The translations under genes and the position numbers were made by a program. 64,000 bases of DNA from Desulfobacteraceae bacterium UBA2245. GTDB lineage: Bacteria > Desulfobacterota > Desulfobacteria > Desulfobacterales > UBA2245. This document shows positions 18,009 through 26,382 of the stretch, in pieces (position 1 is the stretch's first letter; each line of letters starts with the position of its first letter). The notes beneath the pieces are model-generated. The model was not told where the DNA came from. It saw only the letters and a list, made by a program, of their open reading frames with translations, and made no database searches. Location: NCBI GenBank assembly GCA_002347265.1, contig DDYB01000032.1:322928-386927 (forward strand), in the 5' to 3' direction.

Positions 18009-18404
18009 ATGAATGATGCAAAAGCGGGTATTGCCTTTCTGATGATTCTGGCTGTCCCGCGGCTTGTTTTCGCCGAATCCTCCGCCGTACCGGTAGAAAT
18101 CGAAGAACAGACAACCAAAGTTAACCTGCTGGATGGATCGGCCGTGGAAGTTCCGCATCCGATCGAAGGCCCAAAACCCGTATGCATGGATCAGGGGACC
18201 TGCATTGTTCGGTCCATTCAGCAGATTGTTGTGCGCCCGGATGGTACGGCGATTCCGCCGTTTTCCTTCAGTGGGGAAGAGACATGGATGACCGGGTTCG
18301 ATGGAATCAGAAGCACGATCGGATCCTGCAATGAAGGCGCCTTAGCTGCAAAGAGAACGGGGCAGGCTCGCAGCTTGCCCCGTTCTTATCAAAATGGATA
18401 CTAA
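18009..18404 (+). CDS. Small secreted protein of unknown function
   Basis: 131 residues with a signal peptide (about 1-22, ending VFAES). The mature part has a VEIEEQTTKVNLLDGSAVEVP segment and two Cys near 60-66; no family was recognised. GGAGG precedes the ATG by 9 bases. The last ~15 codons are encoded by the 15-bp stem of the terminator hairpin at 18354-18386, so the natural C-terminus may be longer than the functional one, or the gene may have acquired this end by frameshift. Follows the TPR/SLH lipoprotein by 30 bases and is probably cotranscribed. Confidence 0.55.
   Translation: MNDAKAGIAFLMILAVPRLVFAESSAVPVEIEEQTTKVNLLDGSAVEVPHPIEGPKPVCMDQGTCIVRSIQQIVVRPDGTAIPPFSFSGEETWMTGFDGIRSTIGSCNEGALAAKRTGQARSLPRSYQNGY
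18354..18386. terminator. Strong bidirectional terminator
   Basis: 15-bp stem (AGAACGGGGCAGGCT and AGCTTGCCCCGTTCT, one G-T pair) with a 3-nt loop. T-rich bases follow on both strands (TAT on plus; CTCTTTG on minus). It ends the plus-strand envelope cluster and the minus-strand panC-metK-ahcY operon, whose last stop is at 18411. Confidence 0.75.
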
Positions 18405-18410
18405 AACACC

Positions 18411-19667
18411 TCAGGTTCCCATACTCCAGGAGGTCAGGTACTTTTTCTGTTCTTCGGTCAAACTGTCCATGGCCACGTTCATGGCCGCCAGTTTTTCCTT
18501 TGCTATCGCCGCATCAATGACTTCGGGAACCGGATACACCTTATTTTCAAGAGAATCCACGTTTCTCCGCATGTACTCAATGCCTAGCGCCTGATTGGCA
18601 AAGCTCATGTCCATCACGCTGGACGGATGTCCCTCGGCGGAAGCCAGGTTGATCAGCCTTCCTTCGCCCAGGACATTGATCCGCCGGCCATTTTCAAGAA
18701 CATGCTCTTCTACAAACGGCCGGATGGTTCTTCTGGACCTTGTGATGCTCTGCAAGCCGTTCAGCTCCAGTTCCACGTTGAAATGCCCGGAATTGCACAC
18801 TATGGCCCCGTCTTTCATCACGGCAAAATGCTCCCGGCGGATCACGTTGATATTGCCGGTGACCGTGCAGAAAAAATCGCCGATTCGAGCGGCATCGGCA
18901 ATCGGCATAACGGCGAATCCATCCATGACGGCCTCCAGGGCCGCCACCGCATCGATCTCGGTAACCACCACATGCCCACCCATGCCCCGGGCACGCATGG
19001 CAAGGCCCTTGCCGCACCATCCATAACCGCACACCACAAAAACGCTGCCGGCAATCAGTCGATTGGTGGCGCGAATGATCCCATCGATGGTGCTTTGCCC
19101 GGTTCCGTAGCGATTATCGAAAAGATGCTTGGTGCGCGCATCGTTGACCGCGATCACCGGATACCGGAGCACGCCTTCGGCCGCCATGCTTTTCAGGCGG
19201 ATGACGCCGGTGGTTGTCTCCTCGGTTCCGCCGCGGACCATATCCAGCAATTCAGAACGATCGGAATGAAGGGTGGAAACCAGGTCCGCCCCGTCGTCCA
19301 TGGTATACTGAGGTTTAAAGTCCAGGGCCGCATGGATATGGCGATAATAGGTCTTGTTGTCTTCCCCCTTGATGGCAAAAACCGGTATGCCGTCATTTTT
19401 AACCAGAGATGCGGCCACATCGTCCTGGGTGCTCAAGGGATTGGATGCGCAAACCACCACCGACGCGCCGCCGGCCTGAAGCACCTGCATGAGGGCTGCG
19501 GTTTCCGTCGTCACATGAAGGCAGGCGGCAAGACAAATACCGCTTAAGGGTTTTTCGGTCTCAAACCGGTCGCGGATGCGGTTCAGCACCGGCATGCTCT
19601 GTCTGGCCCATTCGATCCGAAGCGCCCCGGACGAAGCCAGGTTAATGTCCTTAACATCAAATTGCAT
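18411..19667 (-). CDS. ahcY: Adenosylhomocysteinase
   Basis: Hydrolyses S-adenosylhomocysteine to adenosine and homocysteine, relieving product inhibition of SAM methyltransferases. The 418-residue length is that of the shorter archaeal/bacterial type. Visible motifs: ACLHVTTETAALMQVL near the substrate site, NDARTKHLFDNRYGTGQS, the NAD-binding GYGWCGKGLAMRARGMGG, and the closing SFANQALGIEY. An NAD cofactor is expected. It follows metK by 29 bases in the same direction: SAM synthesis and SAH removal are co-transcribed. Too little leader for an SAH riboswitch. Confidence 0.96.
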   Translation of the reverse strand: MQFDVKDINLASSGALRIEWARQSMPVLNRIRDRFETEKPLSGICLAACLHVTTETAALMQVLQAGGASVVVCASNPLSTQDDVAASLVKNDGIPVFAIKGEDNKTYYRHIHAALDFKPQYTMDDGADLVSTLHSDRSELLDMVRGGTEETTTGVIRLKSMAAEGVLRYPVIAVNDARTKHLFDNRYGTGQSTIDGIIRATNRLIAGSVFVVCGYGWCGKGLAMRARGMGGHVVVTEIDAVAALEAVMDGFAVMPIADAARIGDFFCTVTGNINVIRREHFAVMKDGAIVCNSGHFNVELELNGLQSITRSRRTIRPFVEEHVLENGRRINVLGEGRLINLASAEGHPSSVMDMSFANQALGIEYMRRNVDSLENKVYPVPEVIDAAIAKEKLAAMNVAMDSLTEEQKKYLTSWSMGT

Positions 19668-19696
19668 AAAATCTCCTCAAGAATTCAACATCCGCT

Positions 19697-20866
19697 TCAG
19701 ATACCCGCCTTGTCTTTGAGCAGCGGCGCCATGTTGGTTTTTTCCCAGGTAAACTCAGGTTCATTTCTTCCGAAATGCCCATACGCGGACGTCTTTCGAT
19801 AGATGGGGCGAAGAAGGTCCAGATATTCGATAATGGCGGCGGGCCTTAAATCAAAGACCTCGCCGATGATCTGGCTCATTCGGCTCTCCGGAATGCGACC
19901 GGTCCCCTTGAAGTCCACCATGACCGAAACAGGACAGGCCACGCCGATGGCATAGGCGACCTGAACCTCGCATTTTTTTGCAATTCCGGCAGCGACTATG
20001 TTTTTGGCAATATGCCGGCCCATGTAAGAGGCGCTGCGGTCGACCTTGGAAGGATCTTTGCCCGAAAAGCAACCGCCGCCGTGGCTGCCCTGTCCCCCAT
20101 ACGTATCCACGATGATCTTCCGGCCCGTCAGACCGCTGTCGCCCATCGGCCCGCCGATGATAAATTTTCCGGTGCTGTTGATAAAATACCGGGTATCGCC
20201 GTCAACCATGTTTCGAGGGATCACTTTTTTGATGACGTCTTCAATGATGGCCTCACGGAGCTCCTCATAGGTGACGTCCGGTTTGTGCTGTGCGGCGATG
20301 ACCACCGTATCGATCCGCTTGGGCGTGCCGTCTTCATACTCGACAGTAACCTGAGACTTGCCATCCGGCCTGAGAAAATCCAGTGCCCCGTTTTTACGAA
20401 CGGTTGCCAGACGCTGGCAAAGTTTGTGGGCATACATGATGGGCATGGGCATTAATTCCGGCGTTTCATCCGCAGCGAAACCGAACATCAGCCCCTGATC
20501 GCCCGCGCCCTGTTCCTTGTAAAGCCCCTCGCCGACATTGACGCCCTGGGCGATGTCCGGAGACTGATGTCCGATGCTGGTAATCACCGAACAGGTCTGC
20601 CAGTCAAACCCCATCTGGGAAGAGCAGTAACCGATATCGCGTATGGTGTTTCGAACGATCTGCGGCATATCCACATAGCAATCGGTGGTAATCTCCCCTG
20701 CAATAAAGGCCAGCCCGGTAGCCACCAGAGTTTCGCACGCCACTCTGCATCTTTTATCCTGAGCCATGATGGCATCCAGTATGGAATCCGAAATAGCATC
20801 GGCCACCTTGTCCGGATGCCCTTCGGTAACGGATTCTGACGTAAACAAAAATCTCCTGCTGCTCAT
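19697..20866 (-). CDS. metK: S-adenosylmethionine synthetase
   Basis: Makes SAM from methionine and ATP. 389 residues, full length for the family. Motifs: FTSESVTEGHPDKVADAISD at the N-terminus, GDQGLMFGFAADET (the GDQG ATP site) and GGCFSGKDPSKVDRSA (conserved lysine/phosphate loop). Cytoplasmic tetramer needing Mg2+ and K+. It lies between panC and ahcY on the minus strand, and the pairing with ahcY indicates shared demand for methylation capacity. A well-placed AGGAG precedes the ATG. Confidence 0.97.
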   Translation of the reverse strand: MSSRRFLFTSESVTEGHPDKVADAISDSILDAIMAQDKRCRVACETLVATGLAFIAGEITTDCYVDMPQIVRNTIRDIGYCSSQMGFDWQTCSVITSIGHQSPDIAQGVNVGEGLYKEQGAGDQGLMFGFAADETPELMPMPIMYAHKLCQRLATVRKNGALDFLRPDGKSQVTVEYEDGTPKRIDTVVIAAQHKPDVTYEELREAIIEDVIKKVIPRNMVDGDTRYFINSTGKFIIGGPMGDSGLTGRKIIVDTYGGQGSHGGGCFSGKDPSKVDRSASYMGRHIAKNIVAAGIAKKCEVQVAYAIGVACPVSVMVDFKGTGRIPESRMSQIIGEVFDLRPAAIIEYLDLLRPIYRKTSAYGHFGRNEPEFTWEKTNMAPLLKDKAGI

Positions 20867-20917
20867 AAATGCTCCTTTGGATGTATTCGAAATAGCGGAT
20901 AAATATTTACCCGTTGC

Positions 20918-21841
20918 TTACGGCTTCAAGATCATATTGTCAATGAGGCGAGTTTTTCCGACCTTCACCGCCAGCGCCATCAAACAGGGACCTTGAATCA
21001 TGTCCACATCATCCAGGGTTGCCGGATCGCAAATCGCCACGTAATCGATCTGCGTTTCAGGAAAAGAGCGGATGAAAGTTGAAATCTCCTCAACAATCCG
21101 TTTGACGTCGCGGATGTCGGCGGCAACCATTTCCTGCGCTTTTTGCAGTGAAAGGTAAAGGCACAAGGCGGATTTGCGCTGCCCTGCGGTAAGATAGGAG
21201 TTGCGGGAACTCATGGCCAAACCGCCTGCTTCCCGCAAGGTGGGGGAACCGATAATCTGGACATCAAAATTCATATCCTCAACCATCTGTCGAATCACGG
21301 CAAGCTGCTGAAAATCCTTCTCGCCGAATACGGCCACATGCGGTTTGACGATATTGAAGAGTTTTGATACCACAGTGGCGACTCCGCGAAAATGGGTCGG
21401 CCTGGACAGCCCGCACAGATGGCTCGGAAGTTTTTCGAGCGAAACGTATGTCTGGTAATTTTTCCCGTAGAGCTCCTCCGCAGAGGGGGTAAAAACAGCA
21501 TCTCCCCCGACCTGCTCCACCAGTTCCAGATCTCTTTTCAGATTTCTCGGATAGGCTCCAAGATCTTCTCCGGGGCCAAATTGCGTCGGATTGACAAAGA
21601 TGCTGACCACCAGATCGTCACACCGGCGACGCCCTTCCCGCATCAAGGACAAATGGCCTTCATGAAGGAATCCCATGGTCGGCACAAAAGCGATTGTTCT
21701 GCCCTCGCGTCGAAGCCGGTCAGCACGGTCCTGCATTTTCTTGGCGGAAGCGATGATTTCGATAACGCAACCTCTTAATTTTTCTATATTCGTTCGTTGT
21801 ATCCAGCAAAATGTCAATTTATTAGAACAATACAAATCCAA
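20918..21841 (-). CDS. panC: Pantothenate synthetase
   Basis: Condenses pantoate and beta-alanine with ATP to pantothenate, the CoA precursor. Signatures: VPTMGFLHEGHLSLMREG (nucleotide-binding HxGH type) and SRNSYL in the ASSRNSYL-type pantoate loop (here AMSSRNSYL). The frame is 307 codons, about 24 longer than usual; homology begins at VIEIIASAKKMQD, whose first codons are GTT ATC, not a normal start. AGAGG lies upstream of that ATC codon, so either a rare ATC start, the upstream ATG at 21841, or the later in-frame ATG (KKM) is used. Probably first gene of panC-metK-ahcY. Confidence 0.93.
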   Translation of the reverse strand: MDLYCSNKLTFCWIQRTNIEKLRGCVIEIIASAKKMQDRADRLRREGRTIAFVPTMGFLHEGHLSLMREGRRRCDDLVVSIFVNPTQFGPGEDLGAYPRNLKRDLELVEQVGGDAVFTPSAEELYGKNYQTYVSLEKLPSHLCGLSRPTHFRGVATVVSKLFNIVKPHVAVFGEKDFQQLAVIRQMVEDMNFDVQIIGSPTLREAGGLAMSSRNSYLTAGQRKSALCLYLSLQKAQEMVAADIRDVKRIVEEISTFIRSFPETQIDYVAICDPATLDDVDMIQGPCLMALAVKVGKTRLIDNMILKP

Positions 21842-22089
21842 ATGTCAAGAGAAGCTATTGATTTTTAGCAAAAAAGCAGCTACTTTCGCCCAGTCTTGCC
21901 CACGAAAATCGTGGTGTTTTCCTTGTTTCGAGCGCCCGAACAAATGTGGTGCAACGGGATTATCAGGGTTGGTTTTTATGATTTATCGAATAAAAAATGG
22001 GAGATAACTTTATCGGAATGAATATTGCGTATCAAAGGCCAGGAAATTATGACGGTAACCCATTAATTCGAAATACTGAGGTATGAAAA

Positions 22090-22449
22090 GTGGAAGAGAA
22101 AGATATTCAGTTTTTTAAAAAACTTTTAAACGATCGTCTCCAAGAGCTTCTCAGCCAGGCCAACGGCACAGTCTCCGGATTAAAAGGCAATGAGGATCAT
22201 TATGCAGACCCTACAGACCAGGCAGCAGCGGAAGCCGACATCAACTTCCAGCTTCGAATCAGAGACAGGGAAAACCGTCTGATTAAAAAAATTCAAACCG
22301 CCCTGGATCGAATCGAAAACGGAGTTTTTGGAATCTGTGAAACATGCGGGGATGAAATCTCTATCGAACGTCTCAAGGCCAGACCGGTCACAACCCAGTG
22401 TATTGATTGTAAATCCAAGGAAGAACGCCAGGAAAGGCTTTTTGGATAA
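22090..22449 (+). CDS. dksA: DksA/TraR-family RNA polymerase-binding protein
   Basis: 119-residue DksA: binds the RNA polymerase secondary channel and works with (p)ppGpp in the stringent response. A coiled coil spans about 1-75, with the acidic tip DPTDQA (40-45, D-x-x-D-x-A). The zinc finger has C83-x2-C86 and C104-x2-C107 complete. Start is GTG at 22090. It stands alone, facing away from panC. Given the RelA/SpoT-like protein 11 kb away, both sides of an alarmone response may be present here, though they are not linked in an operon. Confidence 0.93.
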   Translation: MEEKDIQFFKKLLNDRLQELLSQANGTVSGLKGNEDHYADPTDQAAAEADINFQLRIRDRENRLIKKIQTALDRIENGVFGICETCGDEISIERLKARPVTTQCIDCKSKEERQERLFG

Positions 22450-22518
22450 AATTATATGCCGGTTGGGCGGCAGCTATCGCGATAAACATCACCCCCTTGA
22501 GTTCTGGCTGAAAATGGC

Positions 22519-22552
22519 AATTCGCCGGACCTGTGCAAATGTCCGACGAATT
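22519..22552 (+). terminator. Possible terminator after dksA
   Basis: 12-bp inverted repeat (AATTCGCCGGAC / GTCCGACGAATT, one G-T pair) with a 10-nt loop, followed by CGTCCTTTATC, 70 bases after the dksA stop. No other gene explains it. Confidence 0.4.
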
Positions 22553-22747
22553 CGTCCTTTATCTTATGCGTGCCGACGATTGATTACGATCCGGCGGAAT
22601 CAGCCGGACTCATTTTTTCGGAAATGGATTCTTTTTTTCGCCGCTCACATTGCTGTTTGCCCGCAGCAACCGCCCTGGCCTTGTTTTCTGTGCGATGTTC
22701 ATCCTGAAATCAAGGCATCGAAACAGCAACCGGCGGGAATTCTCCAA

Positions 22748-23038
22748 TCAGGAGTTGTCCTGTACAACCTCGTAAGAAGAAACCGTGAACACCTTGATTC
22801 CATCCTCATTCTCGACAAATCCGGTAACACGAACCCGTGTGTCGACGAATTCCACGAGCCGATCACCTACATCGTTGACCGCAATCTCGTAAATTTGCCC
22901 ATCCGCGGCTACGAGTTGATAATTGATAATCGTGCCCTCTACCGTGAGGATTTCCGAACTTGCGGCAGCAATAGTAACGAGCATCAAAACCACCGCCGCT
23001 GAAGACGCCATACCCCGTAGCCATTTATGATCCTTCAT
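22748..23038 (-). CDS. Small exported beta-strand protein
   Basis: 96-residue protein with a signal peptide (about 1-27: KDHKWLRGMASSAAVVLML ... AAASSEIL). The mature part is short and strand-rich (LTVEGTIINYQLVAADGQIY, then VRVTGFVENEDGIKVFTVSSY), with an OB-fold/BOF-like rhythm. No known family was recognised with certainty. The start at 23038 is preceded by AAAGGG at 7 bases; upstream in-frame ATGs at 23044 and 23125 are less well placed. Confidence 0.55.
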   Translation of the reverse strand: MKDHKWLRGMASSAAVVLMLVTIAAASSEILTVEGTIINYQLVAADGQIYEIAVNDVGDRLVEFVDTRVRVTGFVENEDGIKVFTVSSYEVVQDNS

Positions 23039-23259
23039 TGCCATACCCTTTAAAATTTTAAAATGTTGATAATGATGCGCCCAATAGATTTTTATCAAGC
23101 AAAAGGTATACCAATGAACAACCATTTGATATCATAAGAAAATTAACGGATAAAATCCATATCAGAACTTTTAGTTCCGTTTGTGTTTCAATCCAATCAA
23201 TCGTTTTGGGTTATGGCCATAAGAACCTTCCAGACTTGTAAGCAAAAAAGCAGGCTGCA

Positions 23260-23286
23260 GATAAAAGAACTCAAAGTTCTTTTATC
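23260..23286 (-). terminator. Possible terminator after the sigma54 regulator
   Basis: Perfect 12-bp inverted repeat (GATAAAAGAACT / AGTTCTTTTATC) with a 3-nt loop, 75 bases beyond the regulator's stop. On the minus strand a CTTTTTTG run follows 17 bases later. AT-rich stem, so terminator strength is uncertain. Confidence 0.4.
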
Positions 23287-23360
23287 TGATATTCAGAATT
23301 AATTATTCCGATTTTAAAGCGAATTCCGCCTGAAAAGCCCGGGCCCATGAAAAATAGATA

Positions 23361-24767
23361 TTATTTGCGTGTTTTAAAGATTTCTTTTTGAATTCCGTAT
23401 CTCTTCATCAACTTGTGCAGCTGGCGGGTGGTCATCCCCGCCGCAGCCGCCGACTCATTGATTTTTCCATGTTTCCGGGTCAACAGCTCCTTTAAGTACT
23501 GCTGTTCGATATGCTCCACGGCATTTCGCCGTGCCTCAGACAAACTGATGCGTGTATCCAGATGAAAAGCCGCCCGGTGCCCGGCCGGCTCGATGATATC
23601 TGCCGGAAAACTGGATGGTGAAAGCAGTGAAGAGTTCTCCAGAATAAAGGCGCGCTCAATTAAATTTTCAAGCTCTCGAATGTTTCCGGGCCACGAATAG
23701 CGAATTAATGCCTCCATAACGCTTTGTTCGCAGCCATAAATCTGTTTCGGATAAAATCGGTTCAGCTTTTTCAGAAACAATTCCACAAAAACCGGAACAT
23801 CCTCTCGTCTGTCCCGCAAAGGCGGAATCTCGACGGGAAAGACGTTTAAACGATAATAAAGGTCCCGACGAAATCTTCCCTGGTCGCACATGATTTTTAA
23901 ATCCGTGTTGGTCGCCGAAATAACCCTTACATCCGCTTCAAGGCACTGCTCGCCTCCCAGTCTCTGAAAAATGCTATCCTGTAATATCTGCAATAGCTTG
24001 ATCTGGGCCGAAGGGGTGATGGTTCCAATCTCATCCAGAAAAATCGTTCCGCCCTTGGCCACTTCGAATCTGCCCATCTTCCGGCGGATCGCGCCGGTAA
24101 ATGCGCCCTTCTCGTGGCCGAAAAGCTCGCTTTCAAGCAGCGTGTCCGGAATAGCGCCGCAATGCACACTGATAAACGGCGTGTTCTGGCGCCGACTGTG
24201 GCGATGGATCAATTTGGCCATCACCCCTTTTCCCGTACCGGTTTCTCCGCTCAGCAGAACGGTGCTCCGGGTTGGCGCAACTGATTTGATTTTATCAAAA
24301 ACCGCCCGCATCAAAGTGCTCCGGGTTTGAACCATCTCCAGAGAATCGCTGTCCCAAAACTGATCCCGAAGATAATCCAGTTCGGACCTTACCAATAAAG
24401 ACTGATAAATGCTTTCGACTACGTAACTGACCTCATGCGTATTGATCGGGTAGGTCAAATAATTGCTGGCGCCCGCCTTTACGGCCATGACGGCTTCACG
24501 AATCAAATCATTCGGAACCAGAACCACCAAAGTAGCGGCGGGATTGGCCTCCCAGAAAGGCTGCAGATTTTTTTTGTAATCCGAATTTGTTCCGGAAATT
24601 TGCAGCATCTCCAGATCAACGAAAACAAATTCATACCGCCTGGCCCGAAACATGTCCATGAGCTGGGACTTGCTGCGGGCGCATTCCACCTGATATCGGG
24701 ATTTCAGACTCGTCCGAATGCCGTCAACCGCAACGCGGTTTTCAGATGCAACCAGGGCATATTTCAT
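23361..24767 (-). CDS. Sigma54-dependent response regulator
   Basis: 468-residue NtrC-family activator. A receiver-like domain (about 1-125) carries the phospho-acceptor region FVFVDLEML. The AAA+ domain (about 145-385) has Walker A GETGTGKG, the sigma54-contacting GAFTGA loop and Walker B GGTIFLDEIG. A Fis-type HTH is at the C-terminus (NESAAAAGMTTRQLHKLMKR). It should activate transcription from -24/-12 promoters after phosphorylation. No histidine kinase is adjacent, so the sensor is elsewhere. Start chosen at 24767 (GGGAGG upstream) rather than 18 bases earlier. Target genes are not evident; no clear -24/-12 site was noticed nearby. Confidence 0.93.
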   Translation of the reverse strand: MKYALVASENRVAVDGIRTSLKSRYQVECARSKSQLMDMFRARRYEFVFVDLEMLQISGTNSDYKKNLQPFWEANPAATLVVLVPNDLIREAVMAVKAGASNYLTYPINTHEVSYVVESIYQSLLVRSELDYLRDQFWDSDSLEMVQTRSTLMRAVFDKIKSVAPTRSTVLLSGETGTGKGVMAKLIHRHSRRQNTPFISVHCGAIPDTLLESELFGHEKGAFTGAIRRKMGRFEVAKGGTIFLDEIGTITPSAQIKLLQILQDSIFQRLGGEQCLEADVRVISATNTDLKIMCDQGRFRRDLYYRLNVFPVEIPPLRDRREDVPVFVELFLKKLNRFYPKQIYGCEQSVMEALIRYSWPGNIRELENLIERAFILENSSLLSPSSFPADIIEPAGHRAAFHLDTRISLSEARRNAVEHIEQQYLKELLTRKHGKINESAAAAGMTTRQLHKLMKRYGIQKEIFKTRK

Positions 24768-25096
24768 CCGTTCCTCCCTTGACACTCATCGCGTTCATCC
24801 GATGGACACTCAGCATATCGCCGACTTGCTGCAATACAAAAACCCATGACCAGCCCGTTCTCATCCCTTCAAAACAACCGTCCTTTTATTTTTATAGAAC
24901 TTTTGAACATAAAACAGACCCATCCGAAAAAAATCAAGCGTAAAACCTTGCACACAGCCCTCGAAAAGCCGCCGAGGAAATCCTGCCTTCATGGAATATT
25001 GCATTATGCGGAAAGTGTATTTCGGGCTAAATAGCCCATAGTCGACCGGGTGTCAACGGATCTTGCGCATACAATCAGGGTAACCGCATCTGGAAA
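24768..25096. other. Intergenic, no gene seen
   Basis: About 330 bases between the regulator start and an IS remnant. It must include the regulator's promoter; no further structure was recognised. Confidence 0.3.
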
Positions 25097-25490
25097 TCAG
25101 CCGTCTGAAATTTTCATCAGGTACTTGTTCTCCCATCCGGCTCTGAGCCGTTTGGATTTGACGCTTTTTTTCAGAGGCGTTTCTTTTTTATCATGTTCAA
25201 GGCAACATGCCTGAGCACCGCGACGTTTTCCGGGGCATTATCCTTTCTGACCCTGCTGTCGTCTTTATTGCATCGATGGTCCCAACGCATCCTTCAGTTG
25301 CCGGAATCTTCAAAAGCTGAGGAAGCTCCAGGAACCCTCTAATCCATTCATGTTTTGCCCAACCGAATTCGGCAATATGTTCAAAGCTGTCTGAATTGGC
25401 GATAACGCCGCATATTGCGATCGCTATGCAAAAAAATCCAAATGCGGTTACCCTGCGATGTTTCAGGATTGCGGTTGACGCCTGAAACAT
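25097..25490 (-). pseudogene. ISAs1-family transposase remnant
   Basis: On the minus strand, codons from 25490 read VTAFGFFCIAIAICGVIANS then DSFEHIAEFGWAKHEWIRGF, the typical N-terminal region of ISAs1-family DDE transposases. This is joined to EGCVGTIDAI, which belongs much further along the protein, and after frameshifts to DNAPENVAVLRHVALNMIKK and KSVKSKRLRAGWENKYLMK, the C-terminus. So most of the catalytic middle is deleted and the ends are out of frame: an immobile relic. Confidence 0.8.
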
Positions 25491-25565
25491 CGTATGATAA
25501 TTTTATTTTTGATCCAACGGATTATATCAAGCGAATCAATGACTTCTATCTTCGGAGGCGTCTGA

Positions 25566-26279
25566 ATGGCACTGGTGGAATATAAGATGGACGAGCATGT
25601 GGCGGTCATATCGATGAACAGCGGCGACAACCGCCTGAACCCGCAATTTCTGGAAGCTTTTCATGACGTTTTAAATACGGTTGAAAAGCAGACCGATGCC
25701 AGAGTCCTGGTGGTCCGGTCGTCCCATGATAAGATTTTTTCAAACGGGCTGGATCTGGACTGGCTGTCTCCGTTGATTGCAAGGAGCGATCATGAGGCTG
25801 TGAAGGATTTTTTTGTGCTGCTCAACCGTCTTTTCAAGCGGATTTTGCTTTATCCCGCCATTACCATTGCCGCGTTGACCGGGCATGCATTTGCCGGCGG
25901 CGCCATTCTCGCCTGTGCGTTCGATTTCCGGTTCATGCGCTCCGATCGTGGATTTTTCTGCTTTCCAGAGGTCGATCTGGGAATTCCTTTTTTTCCCGGC
26001 ATGCTGGCCTTGATCAAAAAAGCCGTTCCCATGTACAAGTTTGAGGAAATGCAGTACACCGCCAAACGGTTGACCGCCCAGGAATGTATGGACCACCACA
26101 TCGTGCACCAGACTTTTCACATGGATCAGCTGATGCGCGAGGTTCTTTCCTTTGCCAAAGACCTCAATAAAAACAGGGAAATTATCCGCGAAATGAAAAA
26201 ACGCCTGTACAAGAATGTCGTGCATGCGCTGGATGTGGAAGATACGCCCTATATCGAAGCCGGAAAATTTCATATTTAA
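25566..26279 (+). CDS. Enoyl-CoA hydratase/isomerase family protein
   Basis: 237-residue crotonase-fold protein. The oxyanion-hole elements are visible: FSNGLDLDWL (about 60-69) and GHAFAGGAILACAFDFRFM (about 105-123), followed by FPEVDLGIPFFPGM. The FSNGLDLDW form and short length resemble delta3,delta2-enoyl-CoA isomerases (plant/fungal peroxisomal ECI type) more than hydratases, so fatty-acid beta-oxidation of unsaturated chains is likely, but other CoA isomerisations are possible. Cytoplasmic. GGAGG lies 7 bases before the ATG. Neighbours do not form an obvious beta-oxidation operon. Confidence 0.88.
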   Translation: MALVEYKMDEHVAVISMNSGDNRLNPQFLEAFHDVLNTVEKQTDARVLVVRSSHDKIFSNGLDLDWLSPLIARSDHEAVKDFFVLLNRLFKRILLYPAITIAALTGHAFAGGAILACAFDFRFMRSDRGFFCFPEVDLGIPFFPGMLALIKKAVPMYKFEEMQYTAKRLTAQECMDHHIVHQTFHMDQLMREVLSFAKDLNKNREIIREMKKRLYKNVVHALDVEDTPYIEAGKFHI

Positions 26280-26382
26280 TGGTTCTCTGATACAATTGAA
26301 GCGACAGGGTCGGTTGGCTTAAAATTCCGGGTTTTCAGAAAACCAGGCCGGAGCCTGTTTTCTGATTGAAAGGATGACGGCA

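Noticed and set aside
19668..19696. Possible SAH riboswitch before ahcY
   Set aside because: Only 29 bases separate metK from ahcY, too short for the known class.
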